A model generated the notes under the pieces. That model did not search any database, was not told the DNA's origin, and saw only the letters and a list, made by a program, of their open reading frames with translations. A DNA stretch of 64,000 nt, from NCBI GenBank assembly GCA_000469685.2, contig LS997562.1:2497492-2561491 (forward strand). Reading direction: 5' to 3'. This document shows positions 1 through 12,900 of the stretch, in pieces; the stretch's first letter is position 1, and every line of letters starts with the position of its first letter. Origin of the DNA: Haemonchus contortus. Lineage: Eukaryota > Nematoda > Chromadorea > Rhabditida > Trichostrongylidae. A program made the position numbers and the translations under genes.

Positions 1-361
1 TATATAATATAATATAATATATATATCAAGGGGCGGGGCATGCGCCGGAATTGGGCGGGGTCATGGGCAAATTCTTCTAATTCGGTCTCATAACATTCCA
101 GACACCAGGAAAAAATGTGCAAAGGTGAGGGATGGGTCAACAATCAAAATAAAGGAAACTTACCGGCGGTGGGCGGAGCGTTCTCGCAGTGGGCGGTACT
201 TTCCACAGAGATTCATAACTCGATTTAACGAAGGCGTCGAGGCCAGGAAAAAAAATAAAAAGAGTGACCAAGGCCTTATGCGTGCTGAGCATGCCTAAGT
301 ATAGCGAAGCCCCGCCCACGAGGGGCGGGGCGTGCGTTGAGGTGAAAGCTACTTTTCAAAA

Positions 362-1010
362 ATGAGTGTAACTTCGTTCGGAAAAGTTATAGAATGCGGC
401 AAAAAGGTACCAGGGTGTAAAAGAATAAATGTGGTCAAATCCCGAAAGAGGGCGGGGCTGGCACCAAAGTGGGCGGGGCTAAGATCTATAACTCTGTTCA
501 GAAACGTTCTGGGATGCGGCAAAAAGGTACCAGGGTGTAAAAGAATAAATGTGGTCAAATCCCGAAAGTGGGCGGGGCTGCCACCAAAGTGGGCGGGGCT
601 TAGATCAAAAATTTATAACTCTATTCAGAAACGTTCTGGGATGCGGCAAAAAGGTACCAGGGTGTAAAAGAACAAATGTGGTCAAATCCCGAAAGTGGGC
701 GGGGCTGGCACCAAAGTGGGCGGGGCTTAGATCAAAAATTTATAACTCTGTTCAGAAACGTTCTGGGATGCGGCAAAAAGGTACCAGGGTGTAAAAGAAT
801 AAATGTGGTCAAATCCCGAAAGTGGGCGGGGCTGGCACCAAAGTGGGCGGGGCTTAGATCAAAAATTTACCTCTATTCATAAACGTTCTGGGATGCGGCA
901 AAAAGGTATCAAGGTGTAAAAGAACGAAATGGGTGGGGCTGGCACCAAAGTGGGCGGAGCTTAGATCAAAATTCCATAGCTTTGTTCAGAAACGTTCAAG
1001 AACGCGGGAA
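362..1010. repeat. 127-bp tandem repeat (satellite-like) with GC-box-like cores
   Basis: About six head-to-tail units. The landmark GAAACGTTCTGGGATGCGG starts at 501, 628, 755 and (with one change) 880. The spacing is 127, 127 and 125 bp, with a shorter unit before (381) and a deleted unit after (989). Each unit carries two GTGGGCGGGGCT cores. The apparent short open frames here are only the repeat read in register and are not genes. Isolated copies of the same core lie near 9270 and 23650. Confidence 0.93.
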
Positions 1011-1040
1011 AAAAAAGTGGTGAGAGAATATATCATAACA

Positions 1041-1120
1041 TAATATAATATAATATAATATAATTTAATTTAATTTAATTTGATTTAATTTAATTTAATT
1101 TAATGTAATGTAATGTAATA
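1041..1120. repeat. A/T pentanucleotide repeat
   Basis: TAATA units pass into TTTAA units and then TAATG units. Similar TATAA-type repeat occupies bases 1-26, so the 127-bp array is bracketed by A/T simple sequence. Confidence 0.9.
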
Positions 1121-2880
1121 CTACACCATATGTGATATAGCGTAATAATCTGACAAATTTTTTAATCCGAGATCTTCAACTTCACCCTCTTGATTATAGT
1201 AGTTATGTATAAAATAATGACCATAGCAATCAAATCAAATATTACACTTGTATGCACATATTAGGCTTTTCATATTATGTTCTAGAAATACAAATAAATA
1301 AAAATTTGGTGGTGGTTCCAAGCTTGATTTCTTAGCTGCTAGCTTTTTCTGCTTTTACTCTCCCTAAATCCTTCCTCTTCCAGCTTTTATTAACTTGTCT
1401 GACCTCTAGTGAGAGCTTTCATAATACGTGGTAAACATGGGTTCATCCAATCCAAATCAATCTTCTTTTTGATTGTTTACTTGGCACATAAATATTTGCG
1501 GAAATTCGGGAGCTTTCGAATGCAGAAATTGCCATCCTGGGTTTGAGTAGAGCGGAGTTTTTATGATCCCTGGGGAATATTGTGAGCGTAGCAACGGCTG
1601 CATAGAATCAAATGTAATTTACGCCCGCACTACTTACAACCGTTACAAGAACCCTTTTGACATTTTTTTTTCGCCCATTTGAGCGGTCGTGTCTCTTCTT
1701 CTCTACAGGTTTTTTTCTTCGGTTTTCTGCCCTTTTTCGAGTTCTGCTTTTTACAACCGCGTATACTCCTTGAGTGAGGAACCTTACTCCTCAAAAAAAT
1801 CTTCGGGCTCGAGTGGTTTTGTCTGTAATCATTCACTCCCAAGACTTTTTTGGAACTCACTTTTCCATTTCTCAGCTTACGTTAAACCCTTCAGTTGTAT
1901 ACACTCTTTCTGGATTCGGATTTACTAGAAGTGATCACGCCGATTTTTTTTGAATGTCACCAAAATGCATGGCTTATTCTGGACAGAACCAGTTCTTCTC
2001 AACCTTTTTCAATAGATCTAACTGGAGGGTTTCTAAATTTACTACATAGTGTTATGAACAGATTTTTGAGAGTTCTCTCATGGAAATCTGGCACCCGAAG
2101 AACACCGGGGTGTAACCACTTGGGAAAGTGAAACCATGGGTGGGTGGTTTCGTGTTTTTTTCAGGCTGTAGCGCCCTACCGCACCCATTTCACATCGGCT
2201 CCATAAATCACATTCTCAACAACGGTGACAGAGTTGCACTATGAATAGTGGGTGGGGGAGGGGTAGTTGGTTGGTACACAAGCAGACCATCGATCTACCT
2301 AATCTCTTGAGCTTCATATTTCATTAACCGTGACTGGATTTTCCAATCGAAAAGTCTTCGATCGGTTCCAGTTAGTAACCTAAATCAGTGGTCTGAATTG
2401 TAAAATTTTCAGTAAGATGCATCTGACAATTACTCGAACTTTAAGATACCCTGGAGTGTAAGTCAACAAGTTGCCAATTTGCGGGGTTCTGACTGATTGC
2501 GTGTTGACAATGATTAGCCGCTCGGGTGTAGTACGTCCTGGGCGGGTATCGGTTCAACTCAACCATAACACTGAGTTCATGGATCGTGAAAACGAAAGTA
2601 TGAATTCTATACCCTAATTATTATTATCAAAAATAGGGACAGTAGCCTCAGGGTGCCTATCAGGTATGAGAGTCTGGTGCTGGGTGGAATTTCCCTGAAT
2701 TAAAACAAGCCTTGCTTCTCTCCCGATTCGGGCTGACTGGTAGAAGATCTTGAGGATCGAAAGGATCGGTTCTGATCTCGCGAGTTGGTTAGCCCTAAAA
2801 GTTATTGGAATAGCGCTGATGCGATTCGAGTAAAATGCGAATGCGCGGCGCATCCGACACTGGTTCATTCACCGCTGAGC
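1121..2880. other. Intergenic stretch, no supported gene
   Basis: A/T-rich spacer with scattered short open frames, none protein-like or with convincing splice sites. Polypyrimidine runs occur near 1680-1740. Confidence 0.5.
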
Positions 2881-2984
2881 AACTCAGCGTAGGTTATGGT
2901 TTATGGTATAAACCGTCTTCTGACCGATCAGGAAAATCATGCGACCAGTAATGCTGAATAATCGGTAAAGGACAAAAGGATAGA

Positions 2985-3100
2985 GTTCCTGGTCGATCAA
3001 TCTCGTTTCGAGATGTGCCCAGCTCGTCGTCGTGACGGCAATTGAATGCGCATGTGGCCTATAAAATGAATTGCATGAGCTAGCCATTGTACAAACCACT
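2985..3100 (-). mobile_element. SINE 3'-body fragment
   Basis: On the minus strand this contains ATAGGCCACATGCGCATTCA followed by a C/G-rich body. It matches the 3' half of the SINE at 56247-56549 (ATAGGCCACATACGCATTCA). It lies about 260 bp beyond the SINE head at 3360-3527 in the same orientation, so the two may be one interrupted copy. Confidence 0.55.
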
Positions 3101-3359
3101 TCTTTAAGCTTCTCAGACAAGTCCGTAACCCATTAACGGACTCTGGCGATATGGTTTGGTTGGATTGAACGAGTGTCGAGGAGTTCTCTCGATGGAAACG
3201 TGACAGGGGTGAGGGATAGGGAACAAAGTAGGTGTCATAAATGACCCTCATTTCGGTCATACTCCGACGTTAAAAATAGGAAAACCTTTTGGTTCGGGAG
3301 GGCGGGCGGCGTCATACCAAACCCACCGCCACCGTTACCCAAACCCATTAACATCCCAT

Positions 3360-3527
3360 GTATAAGTCAGTGCTTCCGCCCTTCCGGACGAGTCTGATAC
3401 CATATACACGACTCCGGAAGGGTAGAAGGCTTAGTTGGTTGGCCTGGAAGGGGATCGACCCGGAATTTGATCCACGGACCGTGCAAGTATGGCAGCACAC
3501 TTGCCACTGCACCACCTAGCCCCGATC
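3360..3527 (-). mobile_element. tRNA-derived SINE, 5' head
   Basis: Read on the minus strand it begins GGGGCTAGGTGGTGCAGTGG, an A-box-like element. A degenerate B box (GTGGATCAAATTCC) follows about 45 bp later. The next blocks, GGCCAACCAAC and AGCCTTC, and then a GACTCGTC block followed by GAAGCACT, occur in the same order in the copy at 56247-56549. It is a retroposed Pol III-type element, not a functional tRNA. Confidence 0.72.
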
Positions 3528-3779
3528 GTATTATTAAATATTCATTGAATACACGATAAGATAATGAATGATATCTCGAAAATATGAGCGAGTGCCATGA
3601 ACAGAGAGGGTTCGTTGCCTTTTGAAAAGGAAAAATTTGTAATTTCGAAAATTGGGGATCTGACTGAGCCCACGAATGAGCAATGAGCTGCTTTTTCCAA
3701 AACAAGGACCATTTTGAAGCGTTCTGTAATGATGCATATGTTTTGCTCCTGAATGATATCGTGTAATACTTGGAGATAA

Positions 3780-6080
3780 TTCCAGTTCTTACAAAATATT
3801 TTTATTCACATTCTTTTCTTATTGCAATTTCTCATGAAACCGTTCCGTCTTATGTCACAGCAGGCACATGAACGATGTCGATTGTAATATTACACAGCAA
3901 TGCATCGCCTGGAAAAAATGAAAAAATGTGGTGCTAGCTCCTGGATAGAAGCATGTTTTCAAGAAATAAAATACTTAAGTACCATACTTAAAAGGATGAG
4001 GCCCTTTGACGTGATCGATTCCTCTTCGGGGAGCACTCACGCCTTCAACTTGTATTCAGAATTGTGACTTACTGTGATTACATCGCTCAACTCTGCTTCG
4101 GGACATCCTATTTGCTGGCATAATCCTTATAGGTTCTATGTCACCTATAAGCCGTCTCTAACCCCTGGATGCCCTCGAAATCCCTGCACAAAAGCATGGG
4201 ACTATGGCTAGAAGTTTGCCATTGGCTTGAAAGAGCTCACGAGAAGATGGCTGACTGAAACAAACAGTGGCGTGTGCGAAGTGTTAAGTGCTCTGAAGAG
4301 TGTGTCAGCCTTTGGTCTGGTTGTAGACATGTTTGTTGTGGCGAATTAACGGATTACGCATTTCCGCAAGGTGCACAAACGGAAGCAGCCAAGGGTTTCT
4401 ACCTGTCGGCTCCGTGTTCCCGTTGCGTCCTGGCACTTCTCGTTCAACACGCCACCATGGAAAAAATCCAAATTTTTTTAAGTTTGATTAAAATAATAAT
4501 AAATTAACCACAACATTCAGTGACTATAAATAAATTGAGGACTTCGTTCTATTCTCAATCTACTATTAAGAGGGGTCATTATCAGAGGTGATGCTGCCTC
4601 CATCGGCGCAGTCAGGAGGCAAAATTCAATCCAAACCAACCAAACTTCTTACCTTCCAAATTCATCACTAGCTCGGAATTTTTTAAGAATAAAATTTTTT
4701 AAATGCGCTCATTTTGACAATTGATTTGAACTGGCATCTCGCTTTATTAGTTAGGTAAGCATACTGTTACGTCCGTGATTTTTAGTATGTGCTGAGTACA
4801 TGGCGCAGTCCCAATAGTTTTCAATTGGCACGCAACGGGAATGCTATTTTTCGATTTCATATTATTACAATTATTTATTCGAAATATAATTTTTGATATA
4901 ATCAAATCAGTCATTGGAGCATTACAAGTGCAGAACTTTCTTCGTGTTGCGCCATGTATCCGGCTCTCGTTAAAATTTCCAGGATCATCAAGACCAATGT
5001 TTAATCGTCAAATTTATATATAGCTGCCGTCGATACTTGAATTTTTCATTTCTTTGTCTATTTTTTTGTCCTAATATAATATGAAATAAGAAAAAGTAAC
5101 ATATATTAATTTAATTCTTAACTCTATTCTTTCCTTTTCTCCTCCAATCGTACAGTAAGCGTAGAATATGAATATAAGGGAAATAAAACACACATCCAAT
5201 TTACATTTTCTCTCCTATATTCTCCCGATGTATTATGAATTCCATATAAACGCTTACGATTGATTTTTAAAAACGTCGTCTGCCTTCTTTGCATTACTTG
5301 CCACATACTGTAATACTAGTATTATTACTTTATTTAGTTTGTAAGATACTTCCGTACAGCCTGACATATTGTTATTCTCGGACTACGAATCATATTTTCA
5401 CTTTAATCAATTTATTTTGTCCCTTTTACTCTTCCATAAATATTTCAAGATCCATACCATATATGAATTCCATCCGAACTAGTTTCCTTACAATCTCAAT
5501 CTTCAATCATTCGATTAACGAGGACTATCTATTTTATCTGAAAATCGATCACTAGGAAACCTTTTAAATTCAGGAGATATTCGCTGAACAACCAGTAAAT
5601 AACCATTGAACATTAGGGGGGAAATCGTTGTTGAAAAATAACAATGTTAAATGGTTTCAACAAGAAGAACTGTCTGGGATTCCTCCCAGCGCCGGAGAAT
5701 CGGAAGAGATGGGTTTGGAGAAGCCAGTCGTATCGGAAACGTCAGTTTCGATCAGAGCGCTTGTCGACCACCAATAGTTTTTTGGAGATTCCTGTTCGAT
5801 CCCGACTACATAGAAGAAATTAGTAGTTGGTGAAAGTGGTCGAAGCGAAGTGACGTTGATCGGTCCTGTTTTTTTGGATGCGTTATGTATTCGACTTTTG
5901 GTCAGAAACACGGTGTCATTTGAGCCCGAATTCGCCCCATACAGTGACCTACAGAACGAGACCGCTTCAGAACGGTGTTTTCTATTCCCTAGAGGACTCA
6001 GCCCGGCCGAATCGTCCTGAAAGGGTTGACTAGGGAGGATCCGAGCCAAGATCTTCATCGAACCAGGGTGTGGAGCAGTG
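3780..6080. other. Intergenic / repeat debris, no supported gene
   Basis: Mostly A/T-rich. On the minus strand 5657-6080 is open for about 140 codons just past the stop of the gene model at 6081-9991. Its composition is unlike that gene, and it carries a tRNA-promoter-like motif (GGGATCGAAC), so it is more likely repeat-derived or 3' untranslated sequence. Confidence 0.4.
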
Positions 6081-9000
6081 CTATTTGCTCTTTTCCATCT
6101 TCTCATCATAGTCATCGTTTAAATGTTTATTGCACCCTCTTCGCCTTGTATTTCTAGAACGAAAACGCTTTGCAAAAGTCAGCTGATGACGCCATTGTTT
6201 CATTTCTGTCGTTTTGTTGCTACATTCATCGCTCGGATATGACAGTTTCTGAAAACATTTTGTCATAGAAATCATTTTTGCAAGCTTTCGATGTCTTAAA
6301 AATGACTCAGCAAAATCTGAAATATGAATGATGATGTGACTTGTAGTGCATTGATCTTGCAAGACGCTCAGACTGGGAAAGTTTCCGAGTTGGACACCTG
6401 TACCTATGTGGGAAAGAGGTCTATGAGTGAAATTTATGAGAAAAATCCGAAAAATACCTGTTCTATTTCTTCTTGAAATACCAACTGACTTGTTATTTTT
6501 ATTACATACTCGCTGAAGAATTATCAAACTTTAAGCTTAGACAATCCTATGCTTCGATGCGCCATCTGTTCGAATTTCGATAAGATTTCAAAGGTGTTGG
6601 GAAGCGTATTTGGCTCTCACATCGAGTTGGCGGGGCATGGAGGATGTAAAAAGCTCGATTACGAAGCATCTGGGACTTAGTTCTCTAGCCATTCGTTCCT
6701 CACAGTGCATCCTGTCACCATCCCACCCTCACCCGCACGACTGGGGTTTTAATTTCCCTCATCTGCTACCCGCTCCCACGATTCAAATTATGAATTTCCT
6801 CTCAGTTCAGCTGTAGTTTTCAGCTAGATTCCTGACCGGAAGTGACAATTTATGATCTCTTTTTTGGGAAAATATCGAAATGTTCGTATTTTCCATTGTT
6901 GTCACAACGTTGTTGTCGTCAAAATCTCATGCGGCACAAGAGTAGGCGCAAAACAGCGCGGCCGCCTGTTAAGCCGATTGTCTCCGATGGTGAAATTCAA
7001 GCCCTCCATGACGTCGTTACGTGTACATCATGAGGTTTTCGCTTTCCGCTTCCCCCCCCCCCCCCCTTCACTCATCGTCGTTTACCCCCTCAACCCCCTC
7101 ACAATTCATGTGGGGCTCCTAGAACCGCGTGATGACTGATCAGGTGGTCTTTGTTCTCGTAGTGTTCTCGATTTCCACTTGAACGACCACCGTCAACCAT
7201 CGTCATGCTGCTCCCCTAAAAGGCCTTGACGAACTCCGGTTCTCACGCTTAAGCGCTGGGTTCGTTCTTGGATTTGGCCGCATTGGAGGCCAAAAAACAC
7301 TGTTTGCTGTTAACGGTTGAATAAGCAATAGTCTTTGAAAGGCTCTTTCTGGGCACAGACTCTCAGGAAAGGGAGAGGGGGGGGGGTAGGAGGGAGGTGG
7401 GGTAAAAGGGTGGAGAAGAAAGGAAAGGTCAATGCGATTTGCCAAAGCTTATTTTGATTAGGTTTGTGCATCAGGTTTTGCCCTGGCTGGTCAAGTACTT
7501 TACATCATCAGGACTCGTTTATTGAGGACGTACGTGCCTTTTTGAGGGGAGGAAAAGACAGAAGGCCCTTTTGGGGCCTCACCAAATGCCTCCTAACTTG
7601 GAGTTCCTGTCGAAAGCATGGCGCAATCCAAAAAAAAACGATCAATATCGGGTTCTATATTGCTCGTTTCTATGTTTTATTTCTTTCCATTAAAGAGACG
7701 ATCGATAGTCGTACTAATACTGCTCTTCGTCGCTCATGAATGGAACGTTTTTATAGGAAGGGGTAGAGTGCATTGACTGGTTACCATGGCTTCTTCTGAC
7801 ATTTCGTCTCGACCTCCATTTACTCGTTCTATTTATAGACTTTATGCTGTGGCGTGTGCTCACCCCTTGAATTGCTGTATGATTGTTAAATAAACTTTCC
7901 GATTTTTCAATAATTTCTCCAGAATTTTGATTTTTTTAAATCGTCCTTTTAAATTTTTTTCTCGGCTCATCGATTGATCTTCTAGTTCGACCTTTTCTAG
8001 TGCGTGAATCTTACCCGACGTCATCTGAATTTGTTCTAATGAAGCTAATTTCCAGCAAACACCAGTCTTTGTGATTCTCGGGGAATTCCGGCGAGCTATC
8101 ATTTCTTCCCATAAGTTTCCATACCCTTTTCTGCTTGAACAACATCCCTCCTTCCCCTCGTTCGTCATGCCGGAAGCCAGAGGGTATTGAGCAGCTGATA
8201 CGAGAGCGATGCTCGTTTCAGACGCCTCAACCTCTGTGTTACACTGGCAAAAGATGCCTGTAAAAAACACGACATTTGCTTCTCTCGATCGAATGCAAAA
8301 CCTCGGGCGCTTCTCATCCCAGGCGATCGATAAATCGATTTGTTCTTGGATCGATTATTGATCTCCCTCGTTGTTAATCTCTCAGAGAGTTATCCTCAAT
8401 TCCTCGCCCTGTGGGTTGCCTTGAGAACTATCTTTTCTATGCCCGTCTTATACACCGCCGAGAGTAAATAAATAGATAGACAGGGGCGTGGCCAAAATTG
8501 AAAATTGCCGGAGTCTAGTAGTGGATCGCTATACCAAGGTATGTGAGCTGTACCGGCGAGTGCATAAACTTTTATGACCTGTTCTCGGGTACGAGCTGAT
8601 CCCATCTGAATCCGAAGGGCCACTTACGGTTTTTTTGATCCAGAAAAAGGCGAATTGGATAATTACTGCACCACAGTGCTTTGCGGTGCCTATAAATAAT
8701 AGGCTTTGTCCTACCTTTTCGTATCACCTATTATCACAGTTTTTTTTTTACCATGAATTGGATTGTGATAGTAGAGAACGTAAATTTTTATGGTTATTTT
8801 CAAAAGCATTCTCAAGCCACTAGTACCCCGAAATCCTTTTGTGGCAATGTTTAGGACAGGAAAAATATCGAATGTAGCCCTAAATTTTTTCCATTCATAA
8901 ATAGCAACGGAACACGTGCTTTCATTCGCCCAGAGATTCCTTTCTGGCTCGTTGAACCTATTGACCACATCGCTTCGTCTTGATCTATGATGCTTTCTAA

Positions 9001-9991
9001 GAAAAGCGGCAGTCGTAGGCATACTTTTTGAGAGGCTATGTTGTTCCCTGAAGTTCTAAGCTACCACCGAGAAAATGAATCAACTTTCTCCTTACACGGT
9101 TTGTCCGAGTGGATCGAAGTCGACATCTTGAAGCTTGAAGTTCCTGGATGTCATTTATAGTTGCACATTCTCTGAGCGGGATTAGCTATCCGTTGCTTTT
9201 GTCAGCAGCAAAACCGGCGAAGAAGGTGATCGGAGCCATCATAAAATGACCCGAAGTTCTTATGGATAGTGGGCGGGGCTACCTGTTGGTGAGGTTCATC
9301 ATACAAATATATTTTTACTTACCAAAAAAGGGATCTTACCCATTGGTGAACATTTGGCTAGTTCTCTAATGGTTAAATTCTTAAACTCTACCAATCATCA
9401 TCTGTCAAAATTGTGAAAGCAGTCAACGCTGATCAACCCTATCTCAGAATGCGCCGTGCCTTCGACTTCTATGCAGAGTCATGCTCTTATTTGATTCGAT
9501 AGTTGGCCGCTATGGATTGATTTTGGATTCATTCGTTGTGAAGGCTATATTCTGTGCTCAGAAAGATATCTGGTAGCAATTAGTTGACTCAGCAGAGATG
9601 GATGGCTACCTGGCAGAGTTGAGATTTGTTCCCGGCTTCATGTTCTGTTAGTGCTGCCATATGTCACTGTCTCAAGTGGGCTCTTTTTACTAAAGCCATA
9701 CCTACTGGAAAAACCCCAAATCAGCTGACTCAACATGCTGTACGAGAGCTTGGGAACTGCCCTCGCTAAACATACACCCACACTAATACATTATGAAACT
9801 TCGACGGAGGTCATCATTCTCATAGTCGTTGCCCTTGTCACATCGGCATAATCCTCTGAAGTTTCTTTCTATTGATTGATATTGATTGACTAAAAATCGC
9901 TTTTTATTTTGCAGCCATTCACTTTGTATACGTAGAATCCAATGATCAGTTTTCATAGCTTGCTCCAATAAATCCACATTGTATTTTGAAG
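6081..9991 (-). CDS. Unrecognised basic protein, four-exon model (5' end missing)
   Basis: No family is recognised. Exons on the minus strand are 9991-9790, 8996-8827, 8044-7896 and 6248-6081, with introns of 793, 782 and 1647 bp. Reading phase is consistent at every junction (2, 1 and 0 left-over bases), and together they give about 228 codons to a TAG at 6083-6081. The last exon follows a strong TGTTTTCAG acceptor and reads as a very charged C-terminus (KLSYPSDECSNKTTEMKQWR, then FRSRNTRRRG). Exon 3 is a Lys/Glu-rich, probably helical segment (GRFKKIKILEKLLKNRK). Exon 1 holds a CxC pair and an acidic stretch (NDYENDD). Arg/Lys clusters suggest a nuclear or nucleic-acid-binding protein, but that is inference. 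The donor at 7896/7895 (GTTTAT) and the acceptor at 9992 are weak. The upstream part is not identified; the segment at 14618-14896 is a candidate. Confidence 0.42.
7052..7066. repeat. Poly-C tract
   Basis: A run of about 15 cytosines inside an intron of the minus-strand model. Similar C runs occur at about 30429-30444 and 38931-38942. Confidence 0.9.
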
Positions 9992-12900
9992 CTTAACACC
10001 TGGGTCCCGGAATTGCTCTTAAATCTTCTGGGCGGGATAATCCGTCTCGACAATCCCACTGCACGTCAATACGATGTCAGTTGGCAGTTATTTATCGTGC
10101 AGCTATTTTTTAGGGTTTATCATCATGACGATAGCCGCTTATCCTGGCTAAATCCCAGAGATTTTGCGATAAGTTTTTCGGATTTCGGGATACGGGAGGC
10201 GAATTGAATCAAAGATCTGTCCCAGGGGCTTAGGAACACGCTGCATAGGGCTTTCAGGCGGATCAGGAGCTGCACGATATACCTCATCGCAGTTTTGAGC
10301 TTATTAGTCCCAGCCCATCCAATTCATTGCCTACGTAAAGATTGAACCATTTGCTCCGTCTGTGTGGGGCTCTCCCCAGACCCCTTTGCTCTTTCTGCTG
10401 AGTTTTTATTGATATTGTATCACAACCTGACTTTTTTGGAATTCTTTTGATGCCTTTTTTAGTTGTAGAACCTACTTTACCAGCTTGTTCCTCTCGATTT
10501 TTCTTCCTAATTTTTCTTCTAAGGGGAAATGAGGTTAAGAAGAATTCCGCCCAAATATTTGAGCTTGTCCTGATAAGTCTGACTCATATGGGGTAAACTA
10601 CATGTCCCCGTCAAAGTGAAAATCGGATTCAGAACCGGTGCGTTACCGGCGCTGAGGAAAGTGCAAAATGCGTAAAATGGTGGGGCTGGGCGTTTGGCTG
10701 TGTGCCAGAACGGATTTCCGCCCTACTTAACAGCTGACTTTATGATTCCAACTTTCCCTCTCTGTGTGTACCCCTCTCTATAGCTCCCACCTGTACTTTG
10801 AATATCGTGATGCTTCGTTTCTTTGCAAATCTTCTTTATTGCCGGCTGGACCTTTCAAACATGTCCACCATTCTCAGTAGCAACTAGTTACATGGCCTAT
10901 TCCAATGAGTCGGTCCTTTAAATTGGTGCAGCCTGCACCTCGAATTTTCTTTTGAAATAATTTTGACTGGGTGTTCCTGGCGAGAACACTTCTTCCTAAG
11001 TGAATTTGACGTCATTCGGAGTCATATAGCTCTCGCTGGCTATTTTCGGACATTTCGTCTCCGTCTTAATCAAATCGTGGCTATTGACGGTAATGCTCCC
11101 GTTCTCAGCATTCCAAATTACCCGATATTCCTAGCGTTTCAATTCAAACACCTAAATTTGCTCCGCTTTTCCAGACTTCACCATTTTTTAAGAGAGTAGT
11201 ATCCTGGAAATTGGAAAAAATCAGTCACAGATACCAAATAGCACTTTACTTTTGATAAGTTGCCAAAAAATTAGCTCCTCTTCATTGAAATCATTTACAA
11301 ATTTTCGATAGGACTATAGGTTCGATTTCCGGCGAACTCCGCCCTAGGCCTTCCCGCCCACTCGCGTAAATTGCTGGGCATGTAATTGGGGATGGAAGTC
11401 GAGGGTTGTTAGCGGTGATTAAACTAAGCAGAGTTCAGTGGGTAAGTTGTTGAGATAGTACGGTAACAATAAATATTCATGGCATTAAAGTGATCACCAT
11501 AGAAAGTGATTATAGGTTACGGGTAGCCGGGAGATTTACTGTAGCCTGGGTTATTCCTGAATCCACCCCAAGTACCATCTCGTTAAGTCCTCAAGCACAG
11601 TCGCTTTCTTCCCCTCCTTAGCGCCCTTGAAAAACATTGATTTTTTGGCCAATTAATCTCAGTGTAATACCAGATGGCAGATATCTTTCTCCTCACTGCG
11701 AGGAAACTCCAACATGCCCAAGGGAATCGCCTACTCGACACCACCCCCGTAGCCCCCCAGGAACTCAATTCTTCTTTCACCCATGTGGGGGTTCTTGGCT
11801 TTCTTTGTAGCATGTCATTCCTCAGAGTCACCTGGTCCTCTTACTTTTTGAAGCTTTTATATGTTGAATAAATTAAATAAATAAATAAATTAATTGCACT
11901 TCAATGGTATTCCTCAGGCTACAGAAAAGGCATTCTACTGTCATATTTAACCATGAATAATTACATTTTTATTTTTTATTCTAACATTTTATCATACGTT
12001 TATTATACTTTTAGGGAAAATTTATGTGTTTCTTCGACGGTTTTTATGTCCCTTTCTTCATTCAATTGGGAAAAAATTCAGTAGAGATCGAGAAGAATAC
12101 CAATTCCTTCCTTTTCAAAACTCAATTACCAATCTCCTCATTACTTCATTTCTCCAATAATCCGCATTCAGGAACTTACAGTAATATCCTTCTTGTCCCT
12201 CTCACTACAGGAGAGAGACGAAAAGGAAAAAGAGAGGAAGAAAAGGATGCATCCGCTGATGAATTAGAAGTCATTTTTTACTTTCTTTTTGCCTCTCATC
12301 TAGTGTTTCGTCTGAACATGTTACAAATGCCTTTCTTGGCTTTCTTAATCCTTATATACTTCCCTTTTTGAGTAAAATATTTGGCGATTAGGCCTTTCAG
12401 TCGGTTCCATGGCTTCAACTTTACCTATTTGGTCCGGCCCGGGCTTACTGAGGCTGTATAGAATCTGCAGTGAGCCTACAGCGAATACTGCCTGCAAAAG
12501 GCTATATTGGAGGTTTTTGGACAGTTAGAGGTCGCACTTGATACTGTCCGCATCGAATGTACTTCAAATTGACTCAGCTGTCAGTTTCCCTTTCCCTTGC
12601 TCTCGCCCTTTCCCTCGTTTGATGTTATTGTGTGGCTGAGAGAAGGGTTGCTGGGACTTTTATACAGTTCAATGCACTCCAAGTCCTTTGAGGCACGTTA
12701 GATCCCCATAAGGAGGGTCAAATTCCGTGACTATCGGAATGGGCAAAGAATTTCGCCTAAGTGGGGTCTCATTTTGGTTGCAAGTAATGGTTGCAAGTAA
12801 TAGGAAGGAGCTAGGGCTTGAGCACCCAGTGGTATGACGAGTACCGAACATGTGACGGACCTTGGTCCCGTCATAGATTCATCATCATCGACGTGATAGG

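Noticed and set aside
362..1010. CRISPR-like regular repeats
   Set aside because: Units are contiguous 127-bp copies with no unique spacers, in a eukaryotic genome.
5657..6115. 152-codon minus-strand frame
   Set aside because: Starts inside the last exon of a better-supported model in another frame and carries a Pol III B-box-like motif; likely repeat or 3' untranslated sequence.
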